Shown here: positions 5,061 through 9,654 of the stretch, piece after piece
How positions within the stretch are numbered: position 1 is the first letter of the stretch
Layout: the number at the start of each line of letters is the position of its first letter
DNA from: Fimbriimonadaceae bacterium
GTDB taxonomy: Bacteria; Armatimonadota; Fimbriimonadia; Fimbriimonadales; Fimbriimonadaceae
Assembly: GCA_014380605.1 (NCBI GenBank)
Contig: JACMJO010000161.1
Span: 1-9,654 of the forward strand
Reading direction: 5' to 3'
DNA: 9,654 nt
Notes under the pieces: generated by a model
Seen by the model: only the letters and a program-made list of their open reading frames with translations
The model's database searches: none
What the model was told of the DNA's origin: nothing
Program-made: the position numbers and the translations under genes

Positions 5061-5762
5061 CTAAATCTTGATCACGGGAGCGATCACTTTGACGCCCTTG
5101 ACTTCGCTCACCTTTTGGAGATACTTGGCTTCCTTCACTCGGAGTGCGGGTGTCAGAACGGGATCGTCGTCGAATAGGAATGCCCCTTGCCGTCCGATTT
5201 GATGGATTTCCCAGTGGATGTGACGTGGCTCCGTCGTTTCTGGGTAGCTCGCGGGGACGATCGTATTGACGGAGAACTTGCCCGCCGAGTCGGTCTTGAC
5301 GAAGCAGAAAAGCCGCGGATTCCTCGAACCCACGTCTTCCCCACGAATGAGGGCGTAAATACCCTTGGCGTCCGTTTGGTAGAGATAGACGATCACCCCG
5401 GCCTTCGGCGCTCCATCTTGCTGGCTCACGACCTTGCCTTCCACGCGAAGTTTTATGCCTGGCTCGTTGGGAAACACCATCGTGAGCTCGTTCTCGATTA
5501 CGTTTTGAGCAAGGATTTTACGGACTTCTGCCCGCTGGCTCGAATCAACTTGCAACGGTTGAAACGCGACGTCGCTCAGCACTCGGCTTGGTTTCTCTTT
5601 ACCGGTAGCCAGACTCGACTTGATCGCCACCATCGCTTCGGTAAACCGATTGAGTCGAACAAGGCGCGCCGCATCGTCCAAAGTCGAGACCGCCTGTGCT
5701 CCGATCGCCATCACGATCGACGTGCCGAGGACGAATAGGATGAATGCTTTGCCGCCTCTCAT
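5061..5762 (-). CDS. Exported intradiol ring-cleavage dioxygenase-like protein
   Basis: This is a 233-aa protein. Residues 1-24 (MRGGKAFILFVLGTSIVMAIGAQA) form a signal peptide with an AQA cleavage site. Residues ~25-95 are a helical region without recognised motifs. Residues ~105-200 match the catalytic fold of protocatechuate/catechol 1,2-dioxygenases: LRVEGKVVSQQDGAPKAG opening strand, YQTDAKGIY, then GKFSVNTIVPASYP and RHIHWEI. The four non-haem Fe(III) ligands are present in order, likely Tyr136, Tyr173, His181 and His183. True family members cleave catechol rings. Exported relatives are poorly characterised, so the substrate is not inferred. ATG 5762 is preferred because it begins the signal peptide. 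TTG 5783 would add seven residues and has an AGGAA about 11 nt upstream. The gene is divergent from the 5904 gene. Confidence 0.75.
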   Translation of the reverse strand: MRGGKAFILFVLGTSIVMAIGAQAVSTLDDAARLVRLNRFTEAMVAIKSSLATGKEKPSRVLSDVAFQPLQVDSSQRAEVRKILAQNVIENELTMVFPNEPGIKLRVEGKVVSQQDGAPKAGVIVYLYQTDAKGIYALIRGEDVGSRNPRLFCFVKTDSAGKFSVNTIVPASYPETTEPRHIHWEIHQIGRQGAFLFDDDPVLTPALRVKEAKYLQKVSEVKGVKVIAPVIKI

Positions 5763-5829
5763 GCTCGCGTATACGTGTACCAATTAACAAAGCGTTCCTC
5801 GCATGGCACGTTGCCAGTGCCGCAATCTC

Positions 5830-5858
5830 TTGCCTGAACACCGCAATCCTGTTACAAT
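5830..5858 (+). promoter_or_regulatory. Strong extended -10 sigma-70-type promoter
   Basis: TTGCCT (5830-5835), 17 nt of spacer and TACAAT (5853-5858) are preceded by TGT, giving the extended -10 form TGnTACAAT. The predicted transcription start is near 5865, leaving a leader of about 39 nt with a Shine-Dalgarno. This is the best consensus promoter in the window and drives the exported protein gene at 5904. Confidence 0.75.
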
Positions 5859-5903
5859 AACTGCATGCCCTTCCAATAGGGAGAGCTGTGGAGAGAGAGC
5901 GAT

Positions 5904-6842
5904 ATGAAAATTCAACTCAAGCGCTTTGCCCTAGTTATGGCAGGCGTACTTACCCTGATATCCGCCCCGCTGGCCTCTGACACCTCACAGATCGTCGGAC
6001 GCTGGGAGGGGTTTGGCCAAAGCGATACGGATGGACGGTTCATCATTCCCTGTATTGATGTTCAGAATCCCGGTCACCACAACCGCTTTCGAGCCAAAGT
6101 CGAGCTTGACTCGGGCGAGATTCAGCCCTGCATTTTTCCCGTCGAAGCCACGCTCTCAAATCCGGGCGTCATAAACGGGATTGGCATCGATTCGCACGGG
6201 CATTGGCTCCTCATCCACGGAAAGTCCCGCGCTGTAGGTGACGGCTCGGTACGCATCGCTGCGTTCCAATACAAGGTGCTCCATTGGTACGGCAGGCTCA
6301 AAGATGAGGGCCACATGGCATTCGTCCAAATGATCGGCGGGGCCAATTGGGACGACATCGCAGGCGACCACCTCGAGAGCGCTTTTGAAGGCCGCTACGA
6401 TCCGGTCGGCCCACGAAGAGGCGGGGCCCTGGAAGCCGCGCTCCGCAACGTTGGCGGTGGTCGGACCGGGCGCGGGACCACGATGGTAGAGGGCGATCTG
6501 ACCTTCTTCGATGTCCAAAGGCAGAATGACGATCCTTTCTTTTTTGACCTTGGCGCCGAGTTAATGGGCACGGTTGGCCCCCCCGTGGCTCAGAGCAACG
6601 CCACGACCAGAGCTCAATTCGCGGCTTTGGGGCTTAGTGGACCACCACAACCAGGCGTGCCGAATGGCATTATCGCAATCCTCATCGGCCAGGTAATCCA
6701 CGACGATAGAGCGATCGTGCCCTGCGTGATTCCCGGCGACTACCGGCTGTACCGAAGCGTTGCCGACGTCTTCGCGAACGTGTTCCATGGAAGGAATTCG
6801 AGCTTCAGCCGTGGAGAGTTCTTCCTACCCGCTGTCCAGTAA
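5904..6842 (+). CDS. Exported protein of unknown family
   Basis: This is a 312-aa protein not assigned to any family by me. Residues 1-24 are a signal peptide (K2, K6, R7, hydrophobic core, SAPLA before SD). The mature protein starts with IVGRWEGFGQ, a G-x-W opening reminiscent of calycin-like barrels but not diagnostic. It has three cysteines (C50, C76, C274), each in a PC context: IIPCI, QPCIFP and VPCVIP. The resemblance of the N-terminal QPCIFPVEATL and C-terminal VPCVIPGDYRL hints at two related halves or sub-domains. Between them is a Gly/Arg-rich linker (residues ~168-192). The start is ATG 5904, with GGAGAG at 5890-5895 spaced 8 nt away. It has its own promoter and terminator, so it is a single-gene unit. 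Confidence 0.8.
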   Translation: MKIQLKRFALVMAGVLTLISAPLASDTSQIVGRWEGFGQSDTDGRFIIPCIDVQNPGHHNRFRAKVELDSGEIQPCIFPVEATLSNPGVINGIGIDSHGHWLLIHGKSRAVGDGSVRIAAFQYKVLHWYGRLKDEGHMAFVQMIGGANWDDIAGDHLESAFEGRYDPVGPRRGGALEAALRNVGGGRTGRGTTMVEGDLTFFDVQRQNDDPFFFDLGAELMGTVGPPVAQSNATTRAQFAALGLSGPPQPGVPNGIIAILIGQVIHDDRAIVPCVIPGDYRLYRSVADVFANVFHGRNSSFSRGEFFLPAVQ

Positions 6843-6867
6843 ACCGACAGCAGTGAAACGGAATCTG

Positions 6868-6902
6868 AAAGCCCCGGCATCGCCCGGGGCACATCATTTT
6901 TC
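6868..6902 (+). terminator. Intrinsic terminator after the 5904 gene
   Basis: GCCCCGG (6871-6877) and CCGGGGC (6884-6890) form a perfect 7-bp GC-rich stem with a 6-nt loop. A T5 run (6897-6901) follows after 6 nt. AAAGCCCCGGCATC at 6868-6881 is identical to 770-783 in the groEL terminator. Confidence 0.75.
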
Positions 6903-6976
6903 AGGTGTTCAAGGTAATTGTTTGATTGGCCAGAAGTATCGTTAGGGACCATTACAAAGCCGTCTAGCTCGGCCTG

Positions 6977-6982
6977 TATACT
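6977..6982 (+). promoter_or_regulatory. -10 element TATACT, leaderless arrangement
   Basis: TATACT matches the -10 consensus at five of six positions and occupies -12 to -7 before GTG 6989, with a 6-nt gap. The in-frame TGA at 6983-6985 excludes any start further upstream. Only a weak -35 (TTACAA at 6952, 19-nt spacer) is visible. No Shine-Dalgarno is present. Confidence 0.6.
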
Positions 6983-6988
6983 TGAACC

Positions 6989-9184
6989 GTGGGACTACTT
7001 TGCGCGCTTGCCTTCCTCGCCATTCCCAAAGGAGAATTGCGTGGAGTCTGGATGACCACGACCGGGAACGATGCCTTGACGAGCCGGGCCAACATTGCCC
7101 GCTCGATGCAGAGGCTCAAGCGGATTGGCTTCAACACCGTGTATGTGGAAGTCTGGAAGAACGGCTACACCCAGTTCCCGTCTCAAGCGCTTAAGAAGCT
7201 TATCGGTGCGGATCGTCATCCTGCGCTCGGAGGTTCTAGAGACTTGCTTGGCGAGATGGTCGGTGAGGCTCATCGTAACGGACTTGCCTGCATCGCTTGG
7301 TTCGAGTACGGGTTTATGGCGGCACATGAGGGAACGGATAACCACCTGCTTCGGAAATTCCCCCATTGGATGACCAAGACCCAAGATGGCGCATTGATTT
7401 CGTCCCAAAACCCATTTGTCTGGATGAACCCCATGCGACCTGAACCGCAGAGATTTCTGCTGGATCTCATCACTGAAGCGGTAGAGAAATACCCTATCGA
7501 TGGCATTCAACTGGACGACCGAATCGCCTGGCCCACATCGATGGGTTATGACGACTTCACGAAGAAAGCTTACACCGAAGAACATGGCGGCTCGATGCCC
7601 CCTTCAACCTCAAAGGACCCTCGATGGGTGCAATGGAGGGCCAATCAGGTATCCGATTTCGCCAAGCGACTGCACGAGCGGATGGCGCAACTCGACCCGC
7701 TCCTCATCGTTTCGATAAGTCCAGCCGTGTACCCGTGGTCTAAGGAAAACTACGCCTGCGATTGGCCGGAATGGCTCAACCGTGGCTGGATGACCGAGTT
7801 CGTGCCTCAAGTGTATCGCCCTTCCGCCGCCTCGTTCGAAGCGGAGTGGAAGCGGCAGAAAGCGGTCGGCCCGGATGCCGGCAATCGGCTCGTGGCCGGA
7901 ATCATGCTGGAAAGCGGCGGAAACCCCCTCCCCTGGAGCGAGGTCCAGAAGAAACTGGATGCAGTTGAAGGGCACGTGCTCTGGTTCAGTCGGGCGGTGC
8001 TCGATACCCACGCGGAGCAGCTTGAAGCCTACTATTCAATGCGCGGGCCCGCGAGAAATCCGCACGCGACACGTAATGGAAAGCTGTCCATACGAGTCAC
8101 GGACGAGATCAAGTTCAAAAAGACAGTCTTGGACACCCGCGTCCTCTCCGACGGAGTCGCCGTCGGCGATGTCAACCGGGATGGCAAGCTCGACATCCTG
8201 GCCGGGAACGTTTGGTATGCAGCTCCTGCTTGGAATCCTCACGAGATCGCGCCCTTCGTCAAGCTCGACCCTCGCAGTCAGTACCCCAACTGCTTCAACA
8301 GCTGGGCCGACGATCTCAACAAAGACGGGTGGATTGACCAAATCGTCATCGGGATGCCGGGCGACCGAGCGTACTGGCGGGAGAATCCGAAAGGGAAGGA
8401 CGAGCCCTGGAAGGAGCACCCCATCTGGCGCAGCGCCGGAAACGAAAGCCCGCATTACGCAGATCTATTCGGCAATGGAAAGAAGGTTTTGGTCATGGCC
8501 TATGACGATGCCCACCTTGCCTGGTTTGAACCGGACAAGGACCCCTACAAAGAGTGGATCTGCCACAACGTCAGCGAGCTCAAAGGCGCTGGGTCCCACC
8601 GCTACTCTCACGGCCTCGGACTTGGCGATCTAGACGGAGACAAGAAGAATGAGGTCATCACCAAATCCGGCTACTTCAAAGCGCCCAGAGACCCGCGCAT
8701 TGGCCCCTGGCTCTTCGTCAAAGCTGACCTCGGCCCCGACTGCGCTCACATGCTCCCGATCGATGTGAACGGAGATAAGAAGGTAGACATCCTCTCGACC
8801 TCAGCCCATGCCCGGGGCGTCTGGTGGCACGAGGCTCTCGAAGGCGGCCGATTCAAAAGGAATCTGATTGACGAAACGGTATCCGTCACCCACTCCGCGA
8901 ATCTCGTGCCTCTCGGTCCGTCAAAGGCGATGAACCTCATTACCGGTAAGCGGAAATGGGGCCATCCTCCCGGCGTCGACGTAGGTTCTGAGGAACCGCA
9001 CTGGGTAGTGAGATACGAGCTTGAGCAGACCAAGGAGGGCCCCAAGTGGACGCGTCACATCATCGACGAGGACTCCGGCGTCGGCACTCAGTTCGTGGTT
9101 CAGGATGTGAATGGAGACGGCTTGCTGGACATCGCGTCCTCCAACAAGAACGGTGTCTTTCTGTTCACCCAGGTTGCTGGATAG
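6989..9184 (+). CDS. GHL10 (glycosyl-hydrolase-like 10) domain fused to FG-GAP/VCBS repeats
   Basis: This is a 731-aa protein. Residues 1-13 are hydrophobic, a very short export signal if functional. Residues ~15-350 are a GHL10 TIM-barrel: ELRGVWMTT (16-24), NTVYVEVWKNGY, a WFEYGF segment (104-109), DGIQLDDRIAWP (171-182) with the acidic pair D176/D177 typical of this family, and a WMTEFVPQVY barrel strand. Members are putative glycan-cleaving enzymes; substrates are mostly unproven. Residues ~385-731 hold about six FG-GAP/VCBS blades, five with Ca-binding-like loops: DVNRDGKLD (394), DLNKDGWID (442), DLDGDKKNE (547), DVNGDKKVD (592) and DVNGDGLLD (706). The blade near 490-515 has lost its loop (ADLFGNGKK). 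GTG 6989 is the only upstream start compatible with the conserved ELRGVWM. Its stop abuts the DUF6508 start. Confidence 0.88.
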   Translation: MGLLCALAFLAIPKGELRGVWMTTTGNDALTSRANIARSMQRLKRIGFNTVYVEVWKNGYTQFPSQALKKLIGADRHPALGGSRDLLGEMVGEAHRNGLACIAWFEYGFMAAHEGTDNHLLRKFPHWMTKTQDGALISSQNPFVWMNPMRPEPQRFLLDLITEAVEKYPIDGIQLDDRIAWPTSMGYDDFTKKAYTEEHGGSMPPSTSKDPRWVQWRANQVSDFAKRLHERMAQLDPLLIVSISPAVYPWSKENYACDWPEWLNRGWMTEFVPQVYRPSAASFEAEWKRQKAVGPDAGNRLVAGIMLESGGNPLPWSEVQKKLDAVEGHVLWFSRAVLDTHAEQLEAYYSMRGPARNPHATRNGKLSIRVTDEIKFKKTVLDTRVLSDGVAVGDVNRDGKLDILAGNVWYAAPAWNPHEIAPFVKLDPRSQYPNCFNSWADDLNKDGWIDQIVIGMPGDRAYWRENPKGKDEPWKEHPIWRSAGNESPHYADLFGNGKKVLVMAYDDAHLAWFEPDKDPYKEWICHNVSELKGAGSHRYSHGLGLGDLDGDKKNEVITKSGYFKAPRDPRIGPWLFVKADLGPDCAHMLPIDVNGDKKVDILSTSAHARGVWWHEALEGGRFKRNLIDETVSVTHSANLVPLGPSKAMNLITGKRKWGHPPGVDVGSEEPHWVVRYELEQTKEGPKWTRHIIDEDSGVGTQFVVQDVNGDGLLDIASSNKNGVFLFTQVAG

Positions 9185-9619
9185 ATGGACGCCACGCAAA
9201 TCGCCGCCATCGATCGGCTCCTTGAGCTCCTGCCAACCTTTGAGGACCCCGAGTTTGTTCCCGCCGTCTGGCCCGAGCGGTTCCATATCGATGCGGAAGG
9301 GAAGCGCATCGAGCATGTACCCTATCCGGACTACCACCCGGCGGTCGAGGAGTTCCGGAACCGATACCCGGCGCTAGTGGCGGGCATCCATCCCTACGAC
9401 GCCTTGCCCGAGGACGACACCCCAGACGGCGTCACATTCAGCGTTCTCGGCACCACATACGACCAGGCTTACTTTGCCAAAGCGACCATTGACCAGATCC
9501 GCCGCTACCTCATGCTCCTGGGACGAGGCGAGCGCTTCTGCGATGGCCACATCGATGGAGAGTTTCGAGCGGAGAAGGTGGTTGCCGCCCTCAAACGTCT
9601 CGCCGAGATGTACAGATAG
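9185..9619 (+). CDS. DUF6508 family protein
   Basis: This is a 144-aa soluble protein. It begins with an amphipathic helix (IAAIDRLLELLPTF, residues 6-19). It has PYPDYHPAVEEFRNRYP in the middle, and ends with the signature LLGRGERFCDGHIDGEF (residues 111-127) followed by the helix VVAALKRLAEMYR. The RGERFCDG block and length fit DUF6508 proteins, whose function is unknown. The ATG directly follows the TAG of the upstream gene (TAGATG), with no independent Shine-Dalgarno, so translation is likely coupled to the GHL10 gene. Their product compartments may differ (cytosolic versus exported), so shared function is not implied. After the stop at 9617-9619, the last 35 nt of the window show nothing. 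Confidence 0.78.
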   Translation: MDATQIAAIDRLLELLPTFEDPEFVPAVWPERFHIDAEGKRIEHVPYPDYHPAVEEFRNRYPALVAGIHPYDALPEDDTPDGVTFSVLGTTYDQAYFAKATIDQIRRYLMLLGRGERFCDGHIDGEFRAEKVVAALKRLAEMYR

Positions 9620-9654
9620 CTTTTAGGGCACGCGAAATCGTAGGTTTCACCGAC

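Noticed and set aside
5760..5773. TA-hexamer upstream of the intradiol-fold ATG 5762 as a seventh leaderless case
   Set aside because: The TA lies one base off the common position (TATACG with a 5-nt gap), so I did not count it.
5805..5821. GGCAC...GTGCC hairpin upstream of the 5904 promoter
   Set aside because: Only 5 bp and common by chance in GC-rich sequence; it may be an operator but cannot be supported.
7875..8633. Long Ser/Thr/Arg-rich frame inside the GHL10 gene, and antisense frames at 6995-7585, 7610-8011 and 8036-8455
   Set aside because: Low-complexity shadows of the GHL10/FG-GAP gene, which has clear domains across this span.

Overview
The window looks like an ordinary chromosomal stretch from a free-living, moderately GC-rich bacterium. 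The best guess is Armatimonadota (Fimbriimonas-like). This rests on gene style (GHL10 glycosidase-like protein, DUF5990, DUF6508, several secreted proteins of unknown function) and on the promoter layout, not on a phylogenetic marker search. There is no sign of phage, transposon, CRISPR, tRNA or rRNA.

Layout, left to right. (1) 1-713: the 3' part of groEL (+), followed by three consecutive hairpins, the last a strong intrinsic terminator. (2) 827-1324: a small exported SNase-fold protein (+), convergent with a 102-aa unknown protein (-, 1344-1652). (3) 1697-2116: a DUF5990 protein (+), convergent with a 490-aa predicted lipoprotein (-, 2197-3669) that has an N-terminal ricin-type beta-trefoil and a C-terminal probable beta-propeller. 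(4) 3670-3900: a divergent intergenic region with two inverted repeats. (5) 3901-4380: a helix-hairpin-helix, DNA-glycosylase-like protein (+), convergent with a GNAT acetyltransferase (-, 4419-5006) and an upstream exported intradiol-dioxygenase-fold protein (-, 5061-5762). (6) 5904-6842: an exported protein of unknown family (+), with a strong extended -10 promoter, a good Shine-Dalgarno site and a terminator. (7) 6989-9184: a 731-aa GHL10 glycosidase-like domain fused to FG-GAP/VCBS repeats (+). It abuts a DUF6508 gene (9185-9619) in a stop-start junction.

The genes do not form one pathway. They are mostly single-gene units with their own promoters and share an emphasis on the cell envelope and secretion (five of the ten complete genes carry a likely N-terminal export signal). 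The clearest cross-gene pattern is regulatory. Six of the nine non-coupled starts have a TA-rich -10 hexamer beginning exactly 12 nt before the start codon (four fit TANNNT, two are TANNNC), with no Shine-Dalgarno. This is the layout expected if these genes are transcribed as leaderless mRNAs. I see no convincing new multi-gene system. The best second-look items are the leaderless pattern, the triple hairpin after groEL, and the GHL10/FG-GAP fusion.
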